Origin: a bacterium
Lineage (GTDB): Bacteria > JAMCPX01
Assembly (NCBI GenBank): GCA_027364825.1
Contig: DAHXOM010000100.1
Coordinates: forward strand, 1 to 7,303
Length of the DNA: 7,303 bases
Direction of reading: 5' to 3'
Positions 1 to 6,288 of this stretch are shown here, piece after piece. Numbering within the stretch: position 1 is the first letter of the stretch; each line of letters starts with the position of its first letter. The notes beneath the pieces were generated by a model. It searched no databases. It saw only the letters and a list, made by a program, of their open reading frames with translations, and had not been told where the DNA came from. The position numbers were made by a program, and so were the translations under genes.

Positions 1-41
1 ACATCGTCACCCCGCGCGGATACAAGGGGAAGAGGTTCTAA
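1..41 (+). CDS. Possible C-terminal tail of an upstream gene (partial)
   Basis: One frame starting at base 3 reads IVTPRGYKGKRF and ends in a TAA at 39-41, just ahead of the dsrC promoter. The basic, compact ending could be the real C-terminus of an upstream gene on the same strand. Twelve residues are too few to identify it, and the other two forward frames are also open for a short way (stops at 49-51 and 88-90), so the frame choice is a guess. It is favoured because it ends before the promoter at 53-81. Confidence 0.25.
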   Translation, partial: IVTPRGYKGKRF

Positions 42-52
42 AGACTTTTAGC

Positions 53-81
53 TTTACAACTGCTGCTTTAATACCTATAAT
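53..81 (+). promoter_or_regulatory. Sigma-70 type promoter for dsrC
   Basis: A TTTACA box at 53-58 (one mismatch to TTGACA) is followed after exactly 17 bases by a perfect TATAAT at 76-81. Transcription would start near 87-90 and leave a leader of about 30 bases before the dsrC start at 120, including its strong ribosome binding site. Box quality and spacing make this the best promoter in the window. It suggests that dsrC is transcribed strongly from its own promoter, in line with the very high DsrC levels known from sulfate reducers. Start site and strength are inferred from sequence only. Confidence 0.7.
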
Positions 82-106
82 TCCGTGGTAAGTATAAAAA
101 ACAAAC

Positions 107-114
107 AAAGGAGG
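107..114 (+). promoter_or_regulatory. Strong Shine-Dalgarno sequence of dsrC
   Basis: AAAGGAGG lies 5 bases upstream of the ATG at 120. It is close to the full anti-Shine-Dalgarno complement and the strongest ribosome binding site in the window. It fixes the dsrC start and predicts high translation. Confidence 0.85.
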
Positions 115-119
115 ATAAT

Positions 120-437
120 ATGGCAAAGGTAAATCTGGGTGGCGTTGAATTGGAGATCGATGAAGATGGGTTTATCGTAGATCCCAATGTATGGAACGAA
201 AAAGTGGCGCAAGCACTTGCTTCAACAGAAGATGTGCCAAATATGACCGAAGAGCACTGGAAGGTTGTTAAATATCTGAGAGATTACTATCAGAAATACA
301 ATATAGCTCCAATGATTAGGAAAATGTGCAAGGATACACAGGTGGATCTCAAGCACATGTACGAATTATTTCCAACAGGGCCGGCCAAAGGTGCATGTAA
401 GATTGCAGGGCTGCCGAAACCCACGGGTTGCGTATAA
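120..437 (+). CDS. dsrC: DsrC, sulfur-carrier protein of dissimilatory sulfite reduction
   Basis: DsrC is a small cytoplasmic protein of the DsrC/TusE family. It is the physiological partner of DsrAB sulfite reductase and carries the sulfite-derived sulfur as a trisulfide between two cysteines, which DsrMKJOP then reduces. At 105 residues it has the usual length. The flexible C-terminal arm is intact: ACKIAGLPKPTGCV with Cys93 and the penultimate Cys104, ten residues between them, as in redox-active DsrC; TusE-type proteins keep only the last cysteine. An extra Cys70 is present. The N-terminal part (VNLGGVELEIDEDGFI) and the EEHWKVVKYLRDYY helix are typical. The start is fixed by AAAGGAGG at 107-114. 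The gene has its own promoter (53-81) and is separated from the next gene by about 180 bases, so it may be transcribed alone as well as with the genes downstream. Identification is secure. Confidence 0.97.
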   Translation: MAKVNLGGVELEIDEDGFIVDPNVWNEKVAQALASTEDVPNMTEEHWKVVKYLRDYYQKYNIAPMIRKMCKDTQVDLKHMYELFPTGPAKGACKIAGLPKPTGCV

Positions 438-523
438 TAAAAACAAGTAACCTATAACACTATTGATAACAGGCAGAGGGCCTTTCGTACGTTTGGTGTA
501 TCACGAGATTAAGAGTTGTAGTC

Positions 524-562
524 CTGTCATTGCGAGTTACGGGTTAAGCCTCGCAATGACAG
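524..562. repeat. Perfect inverted repeat, REP/MITE-like palindromic element
   Basis: The arms CTGTCATTGCGAG (524-536) and CTCGCAATGACAG (550-562) are perfect reverse complements of 13 bases, flanking a 13-base loop. The CATTGCGAG / CTCGCAATGACAG ends resemble short dispersed palindromic repeats that I recall from many bacterial genomes, including Desulfobacterota and Nitrospirota; that is recollection, not a search. No T run follows on either strand, so it is not a classical terminator. As RNA it would form a stable hairpin between dsrC and the next gene, where it could affect mRNA processing or decay. Confidence 0.75.
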
Positions 563-611
563 ATGACCTTGCGTGCTTGATTCAAGCCTTTCCTGTAAAT
601 GTAAGGTGTGT

Positions 612-615
612 GGGA
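612..615 (+). promoter_or_regulatory. Weak ribosome binding site deciding the start of the RsbRD-type gene
   Basis: GGGA at 612-615 lies 4 bases before the ATG at 620. The alternative in-frame GTG at 608 has only AAGG ending 1 base upstream, which is too close to serve it. The ATG at 620 also gives the expected family-like N-terminus, so it is preferred. Confidence 0.5.
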
Positions 616-619
616 TTAT

Positions 620-1180
620 ATGAAACTAATAAACATCTTATCGGAAAAAAAGGAAATTGTACTGAAGAAATGGTTTGATAAGATTGCAGCATCATATCCT
701 GTAAATGCTCCGTCTTTTCTGAAAAATCAAAAAAACCAGTTTGCGAATCCTGTTGGATATACAATAGAAGAAACAATAGAAGCTGTCCTTGACGTTTTGA
801 TCAACGAAGGAACGGATAAAAAGGCACAAGAATTCCTCGATAGGTTTGTACAGGTAAGGGCGGTTCAGGATTTTACGCCGTCCAGGGCAGTCGATTTCCT
901 TTTTATGCTGAAACAACTCATGAAAGACGAATTGAAAGATGAACTTCAGGAAAAGGGCATGTATGAAGAGTTCCTGCTCATGGAATCCAGAATTGACCGT
1001 ATGGTACTCGCCTCTTTTGAGAGTTACCTGAAGTACCGGGAAAAAATTTACGAGTTGCGGGTAAATGAATTCAAAAATATGGCGTTCAGATTACTGGAAA
1101 GGGCGAATCTTACGTTTGAGTTTAAAGATGACGACCCGGCTTTTGAAAAAGATGTTTCAGATAGCGATAATGTGAAGTGA
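620..1180 (+). CDS. RsbRD N-terminal domain protein preceding dsrM
   Basis: This soluble, mostly alpha-helical protein of 186 residues is recognised as an RsbRD/RsbR N-terminal-type domain (globin-like fold). Visible marks are an N-terminal helix with KKEIVLKKWFDKI (residues 10-22), the FLKNQKNQFANPVG segment (33-46), and the RAVQDFTPSRAVDFLF segment (80-95), followed by long charged helices. In Bacillus-type stressosome proteins this domain is a sensory module joined to a STAS domain. Here the STAS part is absent and the chain ends in an acidic tail (residues 169-186). Stand-alone proteins of this kind are, to my knowledge, commonly found directly before dsrM in sulfate reducers, with no proven role. 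The gene ends 11 bases before dsrM, so it is co-transcribed and probably translationally coupled. A sensory or assembly role for the Dsr complex is inference. The domain call is fairly sure; the function is unknown. Confidence 0.85.
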   Translation: MKLINILSEKKEIVLKKWFDKIAASYPVNAPSFLKNQKNQFANPVGYTIEETIEAVLDVLINEGTDKKAQEFLDRFVQVRAVQDFTPSRAVDFLFMLKQLMKDELKDELQEKGMYEEFLLMESRIDRMVLASFESYLKYREKIYELRVNEFKNMAFRLLERANLTFEFKDDDPAFEKDVSDSDNVK

Positions 1181-1191
1181 GGTAATGGTAC

Positions 1192-2184
1192 ATGAAACTT
1201 TTAGTTGCTTTCATTTCAGTGTTGGTACTTGTTGCAATCCCTTATCTTGGGATTACGTATGCCGGCATGTCCTCAGTGTTCGGCATCATAGTACCGTATG
1301 CTGCAGTTATTATATTTATTCTCGGTTTTGTTTATCGTATAATAAAATGGGCACGATCTCCTGTCCCGTTCCGGATACCAACGACCTGTGGTCAGGAAAA
1401 ATCCCTTCCATGGATCAAGCAGAATAAACTCGATAATCCGTCAAGTACAACCGGTGTTGTGGGCAGAATGGTGCTTGAGGTCCTTTTCTTCCGCTCCCTA
1501 TTCAGGAACACGAAAACAGAGTTGCGTGACGGTCCCAGCCTTGCGTACGCTTCAAGCGGGTGGCTATGGCTTGCAGCGATCGCATTCCATTGGTCATTTC
1601 TTATCATCCTGATACGGCATTTTAGGTTATTTTCTGTGCCGGTACCCTACTTTATCAACGTACTTGAAAATGTGGATGGATTTTTACAAATAGGAATTCC
1701 AACACTCTATATAACGGACGTCCTCCTGCTTGCGGCTGTGCTATACTTATTTATAAGAAGGATTGCAATACCACAGGTGAGGTACATTTCCCTTGTATCG
1801 GATTACTTCCCTCTGTTTTTAATATTCGGCATCGGTCTGACCGGTGTTTTAATGAGGTATTTTTACAGGGTAAATGTTATCGGTGTTAAAGAACTTGTTA
1901 TGGGGTTGATAGCACTCAAGCCGAATGTTCCGGCTGATATTGGAAGTTTATTTTTTATACACCTGTTTTTGATCTCCGCGCTGTTTGCATATCTTCCCTT
2001 CAGTAAGCTCATGCACATGGGCGGTGTTTTCTTCAGTCCTACAAGAAATCTGGCAAACAACAACAGGATGGTACGGCACATCAACCCGTGGAACTATCCG
2101 GTTCATGTCCACACCTACGCAGAGTATGAAGACGATTTCCGGGACAAGATGAAGTCTGTTGGGTTACCGGTCGAAAAGGAGTAG
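1192..2184 (+). CDS. dsrM: DsrM, haem b membrane subunit of DsrMKJOP
   Basis: DsrM is the integral membrane cytochrome b of the complex, related to the gamma subunit NarI of nitrate reductase. It exchanges electrons with the quinone pool and passes them to or from DsrK. The 330 residues show two N-terminal hydrophobic segments (about 4-23 and 28-50) and further ones near 123-141, 172-188, 206-222 and 252-271. A conserved cytoplasmic-type stretch (PTTCGQEKSLPW, 63-74) lies between them. Candidate axial haem ligands are His133 and His143 (HWSFLIILIRH) and His257 and His275. The C-terminus has the Arg/His/Asn-rich segment RNLANNNRMVRHINPW (285-300) expected to face the cytoplasm and DsrK. The start is fixed by GAGG at 1179-1182, nine bases before the ATG. 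dsrK starts 2 bases after the stop. An out-of-frame ATG at 1185 is ignored. Identification is secure. Confidence 0.95.
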   Translation: MKLLVAFISVLVLVAIPYLGITYAGMSSVFGIIVPYAAVIIFILGFVYRIIKWARSPVPFRIPTTCGQEKSLPWIKQNKLDNPSSTTGVVGRMVLEVLFFRSLFRNTKTELRDGPSLAYASSGWLWLAAIAFHWSFLIILIRHFRLFSVPVPYFINVLENVDGFLQIGIPTLYITDVLLLAAVLYLFIRRIAIPQVRYISLVSDYFPLFLIFGIGLTGVLMRYFYRVNVIGVKELVMGLIALKPNVPADIGSLFFIHLFLISALFAYLPFSKLMHMGGVFFSPTRNLANNNRMVRHINPWNYPVHVHTYAEYEDDFRDKMKSVGLPVEKE

Positions 2185-2186
2185 AT

Positions 2187-3821
2187 ATGCCAAACGAATC
2201 AAAATCAGATGAACTGAAACAAGATGAGCTTGTTAAGATAGATTATAAACCGCCGAAAAAAGACTGGATGGACACGCCTGTTCATTTCAGACACGGCACC
2301 TATATCTATCCTGCAAAGGCAAAAAACCTTACCTACCTCGGCCTCCCGAATCCAAGGGAATGGAGCCCTGCAGACGAGGATTGGAAATTACCGGACAACT
2401 GGAAAGATATAATTCTGAACGGTATGAAGGAACGCCTTGATAAATACCGTTCTTTCAAGGTTTTTATGGATATTTGTGTGAGATGCGGAGCCTGTGCGGA
2501 TAAATGTCACTTCTTCATAGGAGGAGGGGACCCCAAGAACATGCCCGTGCTCAGAGCTGAACTGATCCGGTCTGTTTATAAGGGAAACTTTACAGCAGCA
2601 GGCAAGATCCTGGGCAGGCTGAACGGCGCACGGGGGCTTACCAAGGATGTAATTAAAGAGTGGTTCTATTACTTTTATCAGTGTACCGAGTGCAGGAGAT
2701 GTTCTGTTTTCTGTCCCTATGGTATTGATACGGCAGAGATAACCATGATGGGGAGAGAACTCCTGACCTTGCTCGGATGCAACGTAAACTGGGTTATCGA
2801 GCCTGTTGCAAACTGCTACAGAACAGGGAACCATCTCGGCATCCAGCCGCATGCGCTCAAAGACATGTTTGAAATGCTGCTGGATGATATTCAGGACAGG
2901 ACCGGTGTCAAGATCGAGCCGACGTTTAACAGGAAAGGAGCGGAGATTCTTTTTGTCACGCCATCCGCTGATTATTTCGCGGACCCTGGTATTTATACCT
3001 GCATGGGCTATCTTATGCTGTTCCATGAACTCGGCCTTGATTATACGTGGAGCACGTATGCATCTGAAGGTGGAAACTTCGGTTTATTTACATCACACGA
3101 GATGATCAAAAGGCTCAATGCCAAAATTTATGCAGAGGCAAAGCGTCTTGGTGTAAAATGGATAATCGGCGGGGAATGCGGACATATGTGGCGGGTTATG
3201 CATCAGTATATGGATACGATGAACGGCCCGGCGGATTTTCTCGAAGAGCCTGTTTCCCCTATCACAGGGACAAGATTTGAGAACGCAAAATCAACAAAGA
3301 TGGTCCATATAACGGAATTTACAGCTGACCTTATTAAAAATAACAAGTTAAAATTGGATCCCGGCAGAAACGATAAGCTAAGAATAACATTTCACGATTC
3401 ATGCAATCCTGCAAGGGCAATGGGTATTCTGGAAGAACCCCGTTACATCATAAAGAATGTCTGTAACAATTTCTTCGAGATGCCGGAAAACACGATACGG
3501 GAACAAACATTCTGCTGTGCAGGAGGTGCGGGACTGGGTACGGATGAGATGATGGAGATAAGAATGAGAGGCGGTATGCCCCGTGCGAATGCCGTAAAAC
3601 ATGTGCATGATAAACACGGGGTAAACAGACTCACCTGTATGTGTGCCATCGACCGGGCGACACTGTCAACACTTATGGAGTACTGGGTGCCGGATGTAAA
3701 GGTTACCGGGATTCATGAGCTTGTCGCGAATGCCCTGGTTATGAAGGGCGAGAAAGAGCGGGTGGTTGATATACGCGGTGAAGCGCTGAAAGAAAAGAAA
3801 GGTGAAGACAATGTACGATAG
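2187..3821 (+). CDS. dsrK: DsrK, HdrD-like iron-sulfur catalytic subunit
   Basis: DsrK is the cytoplasm-facing subunit related to HdrD of heterodisulfide reductase. It forms the DsrMK module and is proposed to reduce the DsrC trisulfide. The 544 residues contain two [4Fe-4S] motifs, CVRCGACADKC (Cys97, 100, 103, 107) and CTECRRCSVFC (Cys166, 169, 172, 176). A C-terminal CCG-type domain follows for the special catalytic cluster: Cys331 in GGECGHMWR, Cys406 in HDSCNPAR, Cys443-Cys444 in CCAGGAG, and Cys484/Cys486 in CMCAID. The CCG signature reads CCA here. No membrane segment is present; anchoring would be through DsrM. AAGGAG at 2176-2181 sets the start. The reading frame is intact and overlaps dsrJ by 11 bases. 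Length and motif order match the family, so identification is secure. Confidence 0.97.
   Translation: MPNESKSDELKQDELVKIDYKPPKKDWMDTPVHFRHGTYIYPAKAKNLTYLGLPNPREWSPADEDWKLPDNWKDIILNGMKERLDKYRSFKVFMDICVRCGACADKCHFFIGGGDPKNMPVLRAELIRSVYKGNFTAAGKILGRLNGARGLTKDVIKEWFYYFYQCTECRRCSVFCPYGIDTAEITMMGRELLTLLGCNVNWVIEPVANCYRTGNHLGIQPHALKDMFEMLLDDIQDRTGVKIEPTFNRKGAEILFVTPSADYFADPGIYTCMGYLMLFHELGLDYTWSTYASEGGNFGLFTSHEMIKRLNAKIYAEAKRLGVKWIIGGECGHMWRVMHQYMDTMNGPADFLEEPVSPITGTRFENAKSTKMVHITEFTADLIKNNKLKLDPGRNDKLRITFHDSCNPARAMGILEEPRYIIKNVCNNFFEMPENTIREQTFCCAGGAGLGTDEMMEIRMRGGMPRANAVKHVHDKHGVNRLTCMCAIDRATLSTLMEYWVPDVKVTGIHELVANALVMKGEKERVVDIRGEALKEKKGEDNVR
3798..3804 (+). promoter_or_regulatory. Ribosome binding site deciding the dsrJ start
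   Basis: AAAGGTG at 3798-3804 lies 6 bases before the ATG at 3811. A possible upstream in-frame GTG at 3802 is part of this site and so cannot be its start. The dsrJ start is therefore placed at 3811, inside the end of dsrK. Confidence 0.7.
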
Positions 3822-4218
3822 CGGTAAGATTATTACGGGTCTCGTTCTATTTGTCGGTCTGGTAACATTGCCTTTCTGGTACAGTATAGGAAAGGCACAG
3901 GTTAAGCCTGATCCAAGCCTGAATACGCCGGTGATTAATCAGATGAAGGTGAAACACTGTATTGAATCTAAACAATTCATGATAGATAATCATATGGAAT
4001 TACTCAATGACTGGCGAAACGCAGTTGTACGGGACAACAAGACTCTCTATGTCAGTACCACCGGGCAGTCCTTTACCATGAGCCTGGAAGTCACTTGTTT
4101 CCATTGTCATTCGAACGAAAAACAATTCTGCAACCAGTGTCATAGTTATGTAAATATACAACCTTATTGCTGGGAATGCCATGTTAAGCCGGCGGAGGAG
4201 ATAGCCAATGGACATTGA
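3811..4218 (+). CDS. dsrJ: DsrJ, membrane-anchored periplasmic triheme cytochrome c
   Basis: DsrJ is the periplasmic c-type cytochrome of DsrMKJOP. The 135-residue product begins with a short positive patch and one hydrophobic segment (about 7-27) without an obvious cleavage site, which fits an uncleaved signal anchor. Three CxxCH haem motifs follow: CFHCH (96-100), CNQCH (107-111) and CWECH (120-124). Cys50 in KHCIESKQFM sits where the family has the conserved cysteine shown in Allochromatium DsrJ to give unusual His/Cys haem ligation, and the following NHMELLNDWR stretch is also family-like. Its 5' end overlaps dsrK by 11 bases and its 3' end overlaps dsrO by 11 bases, indicating translational coupling. 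Presence of DsrJ marks the full five-subunit complex of Gram-negative sulfur-metabolising organisms. Identification is secure; the electron donor or acceptor in the periplasm is unknown. Confidence 0.96.
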   Translation: MYDSGKIITGLVLFVGLVTLPFWYSIGKAQVKPDPSLNTPVINQMKVKHCIESKQFMIDNHMELLNDWRNAVVRDNKTLYVSTTGQSFTMSLEVTCFHCHSNEKQFCNQCHSYVNIQPYCWECHVKPAEEIANGH

Positions 4219-5026
4219 TAAAAGACAATTTCTTAAAATACTGGGAATTTCAAGCGCTCTGTGGGTAGGCAGCAGGTTTGCGGGCGGCATTTCCTCTCTA
4301 TTCGGAATTGGCGACAAATTCGACACGAAGGCGCTTGCAGATGCAGGGTTCGAAATCAGCAAGACACTGCCCGACCCAAAGGCTTTAACAGCAAAGCAAT
4401 GGGCAATAGCTATCGATATCCGTCAGTTCAAGACAGCGGATGATTATAAAAAATGTATCATGGTATGCGATAAGATCCACAATATCCCGGACATTTCCAC
4501 GAAACAGGATATCAAGTGGATATGGGAGGAACCATACAATGCCGCTTTCCCGGAGCAGCACAACAACTATATGGGAGGACAATTAAAAGACAAGCCCGTA
4601 ATCTTGATGTGCAATCAATGCGAATTCCCTCCCTGTGTAAGGGTATGCCCGACGGGTGCGACGTTTAAAAGGCAGGACGGTATTGTTATGATGGACTACC
4701 ATCGGTGTATCGGATGCCGGTACTGTATGGCCGGATGCCCGTATGGCTCGAGGAGTTTTAATTTCCAGGACCCAAGACCTTTTCTCAAAAAGATCGATCC
4801 TGAATATCCTACAAGGACAAAAGGCGTTGTCGAGAAGTGCGATTTTTGTGCGGAAAGGCTTGATAAGGGATTGATGCCTGCATGTGTCGAGGCGTCCAAT
4901 GGCGCTATGGTCTTCGGGGATTTGAGAGATCCCGGTTCGGATATAAGAAAGATTTTAAGCAGTAACTTCAGTATAAGGCGTAAGCCCGAACTCGGGACCC
5001 AGCCGAATGTGTTCTATCTAATATGA
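4208..5026 (+). CDS. dsrO: DsrO, periplasmic iron-sulfur subunit
   Basis: DsrO is the ferredoxin-like electron-transfer subunit (NrfC/PsrB family) on the periplasmic face between DsrP and DsrJ. The 272-residue protein starts with a Tat-like signal, DKRQFLKILGIS, in which the twin arginine is Lys5-Arg6. Cysteine motifs are: Cys83 and Cys87 (motif 1, lacking its first two cysteines); CNQCEFPPCVRVC (135, 138, 143, 147); CIGCRYCMAGC (167, 170, 173, 177); and CDFC...CVEAS (211, 214, 226, with Ser230 in place of the fourth cysteine). Using the ligand pairing known from four-cluster relatives, 12 cysteines make three complete [4Fe-4S] sites and one site is missing. The start is set by GGAGGAG at 4194-4200, seven bases before the ATG, inside the end of dsrJ. 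dsrP follows after 10 bases. Identification is secure; the cluster count is inferred. Confidence 0.95.
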   Translation: MDIDKRQFLKILGISSALWVGSRFAGGISSLFGIGDKFDTKALADAGFEISKTLPDPKALTAKQWAIAIDIRQFKTADDYKKCIMVCDKIHNIPDISTKQDIKWIWEEPYNAAFPEQHNNYMGGQLKDKPVILMCNQCEFPPCVRVCPTGATFKRQDGIVMMDYHRCIGCRYCMAGCPYGSRSFNFQDPRPFLKKIDPEYPTRTKGVVEKCDFCAERLDKGLMPACVEASNGAMVFGDLRDPGSDIRKILSSNFSIRRKPELGTQPNVFYLI

Positions 5027-5031
5027 GGTGG
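5024..5031 (+). promoter_or_regulatory. Ribosome binding site deciding the dsrP start
   Basis: TGAGGTGG overlaps the dsrO stop codon and ends 5 bases before the ATG at 5037. The in-frame GTG at 5028 lies within this site, so the start three codons downstream is preferred. The arrangement couples dsrP translation to dsrO termination. Confidence 0.7.
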
Positions 5032-5036
5032 CAGTT

Positions 5037-6194
5037 ATGATTGAAAAGGCGTTCAACGGAAGTAAGAAATACTGGATATGGCTGATATTTTTGGCGGCCC
5101 TTTTAGGGTTCTGTTTCCACTTTTACCTTATACAGTTAAACGAAGGATTAAAAATCACAGGCATGAGCAGGAATGTATCGTGGGGACTTTATATTGCCCA
5201 GTTTACCTATCTTGTCGGTGTTGCTGCATCAGCGGTTATGCTGGTCATTCCTTATTACCTTCATCACTATAAAGCCTTTTCAAGGATGATGATTCTTGGA
5301 GAGTTCATGGCCATTGCAGCGGTTACGATGTGTATGCTTTTCATCTTTGTCGATCTCGGTCAGCCCATGAGGGTCATGAATGTAATCCTGTACCCTCAAC
5401 TTCACTCTGTGATGTTCTGGGATATGACGGTTTTATCAGGGTATCTGGTCCTCAATTTGTTGATAGGATGGACCACACTTGAGGCCGAGAGGAAGGATGT
5501 TGCACCACCGTCATGGGTAAAGCCGCTGATCTATTTATCCGTGGTATGGGCAATCAGTATTCATACGGTAACGGCATTCCTCTACGCAGGGCTTCCCGGC
5601 AGGCCGTACTGGTTGTCTGCGATCATGGCAGCCCGCTTTCTTGCAGGTGCTTTCTGTTCAGGGCCTGCAATATTGCTTTTGCTTGTGTTTCTTGTGCAGA
5701 AGTTTGTGAAATACAGGGTGGGCGAAGAGTCCATACAGGCACTCTCAAAGATTGTTGCTTATGCAATGAGTGCAAACGTATTCTTTTTATTGCTCGAGAT
5801 ATTTACGGCTTTCTACAGCCATATACCTGATGACACGGATGTATTCAGGTATCTTTTCGTCGGTCTTGATGGAAATACCTCGCTTGTACCGGCTATGTGG
5901 GTATCTGCAGGGCTCGCCATCGTATCTCTTGCTATTTTGATCCCTCCGCAATTACGTAACAACAAGAAACTTTTAACGGTAGCGTTAATTGCGCTTGTTG
6001 TCTCTACATGGATAGACAAAGGCTTTAGCCTGATAGCAGCCGGGTTTGTTCCTAACCCGTTTGGCAGGGTAACAACATACCTTCCTACATTTCCCGAGAT
6101 TATGATTGTACTCGGCGTTTACACCATAGGCCTTCTTATCCTGACCATACTGTGGAAGGTGGCTGTCTCGGTAAAAGAAAAGACCGCGGCATGA
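5037..6194 (+). CDS. dsrP: DsrP, NrfD-family integral membrane subunit
   Basis: DsrP is the polytopic membrane subunit of the complex, of the NrfD/PsrC family, and is thought to exchange electrons between menaquinol and DsrO. The 385 residues contain about ten hydrophobic segments (near 14-32, 53-75, 86-106, 129-147, 165-185, 195-223, 240-260, 286-304, 311-328 and 354-376). Family-like segments include VDLGQPMRVMNV (105-116), HSVMFWDM (123-130) and SIHTVTAFLYAGLPGRPYW (174-192). No cysteine or haem motif is seen, consistent with a quinone-interacting subunit without its own cofactor; some literature suggests haem b in DsrP, which I cannot judge here. It is the last gene of the dsr run, followed by a 234-base gap with a GC-rich hairpin. 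The start at 5037 is chosen over the GTG at 5028 because of the ribosome binding site. Identification is secure. Confidence 0.95.
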   Translation: MIEKAFNGSKKYWIWLIFLAALLGFCFHFYLIQLNEGLKITGMSRNVSWGLYIAQFTYLVGVAASAVMLVIPYYLHHYKAFSRMMILGEFMAIAAVTMCMLFIFVDLGQPMRVMNVILYPQLHSVMFWDMTVLSGYLVLNLLIGWTTLEAERKDVAPPSWVKPLIYLSVVWAISIHTVTAFLYAGLPGRPYWLSAIMAARFLAGAFCSGPAILLLLVFLVQKFVKYRVGEESIQALSKIVAYAMSANVFFLLLEIFTAFYSHIPDDTDVFRYLFVGLDGNTSLVPAMWVSAGLAIVSLAILIPPQLRNNKKLLTVALIALVVSTWIDKGFSLIAAGFVPNPFGRVTTYLPTFPEIMIVLGVYTIGLLILTILWKVAVSVKEKTAA

Positions 6195-6251
6195 TATCCG
6201 GAAAATTCCTAATACACAAAGGTTTGCTTTTGCAGACCTAAAATCCCCTCC

Positions 6252-6279
6252 GCACCCGGATTCCCCCAAGTCCGGGTGC
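6252..6279 (+). terminator. GC-rich hairpin after dsrP, possible weak terminator or leader element
   Basis: GCACCCGGA (6252-6260) and TCCGGGTGC (6271-6279) are perfect 9-bp complements. A G-U and a T-A pair can extend the stem inward to 11 bp, leaving a 6-base C-rich loop. It begins 58 bases after the dsrP stop. Only a poor T-rich tract (TCTTT at 6283-6287) follows, so it is at best an imperfect intrinsic terminator. It could instead protect the 3' end of the dsr mRNA or be part of an attenuating leader, as complementary 5-mers recur downstream. Confidence 0.45.
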
Positions 6280-6288
6280 ACATCTTTG

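Larger units (their letters stand above)
438..619. other. Intergenic region between dsrC and the RsbRD-dsrMKJOP unit
   Basis: This stretch of 182 bases holds no convincing gene. Its main feature is the 13-bp inverted repeat at 524-562. A small palindrome (gcttga-t-tcaagc) lies at 575-587. I see no hairpin followed by a T run, so no clear intrinsic terminator for dsrC, and no convincing sigma-70 promoter: TATAAC at 453-458 has a poor -35 partner. The downstream operon may therefore depend partly on read-through from the dsrC promoter or on a promoter of another type. Confidence 0.6.

Noticed and set aside
205..222. Sigma-54-like sequence TGGCGC...TTGCTT
   Set aside because: The GG to GC spacing is one base too long (11 rather than 10) and it sits inside the dsrC coding region.
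471..495. Possible terminator after dsrC (aggc...gcct then T-containing sequence)
   Set aside because: The stem is only 4 bp and the following sequence is not a T run.
608..619. GTG start for the RsbRD-type gene at 608
   Set aside because: Its upstream AAGG is only 1 base away, while the ATG at 620 has usable spacing and a family-like N-terminus.
463..678. 71-codon forward ORF from a TTG between dsrC and the RsbRD-type gene
   Set aside because: It is built on the palindromic repeat, overlaps the real gene start at 620 in another frame, has no ribosome site and a composition typical of translated repeats.
592..708. Direct repeat TCCTGTAAATG near 591 and 697
   Set aside because: An 11-base match with no extension on either side and no structural context; likely chance.
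2388..3026. 212-codon ORF on the minus strand inside dsrK
   Set aside because: It lies wholly within a well-identified gene with conserved cysteine motifs on the plus strand and resembles no known protein; antisense shadow.
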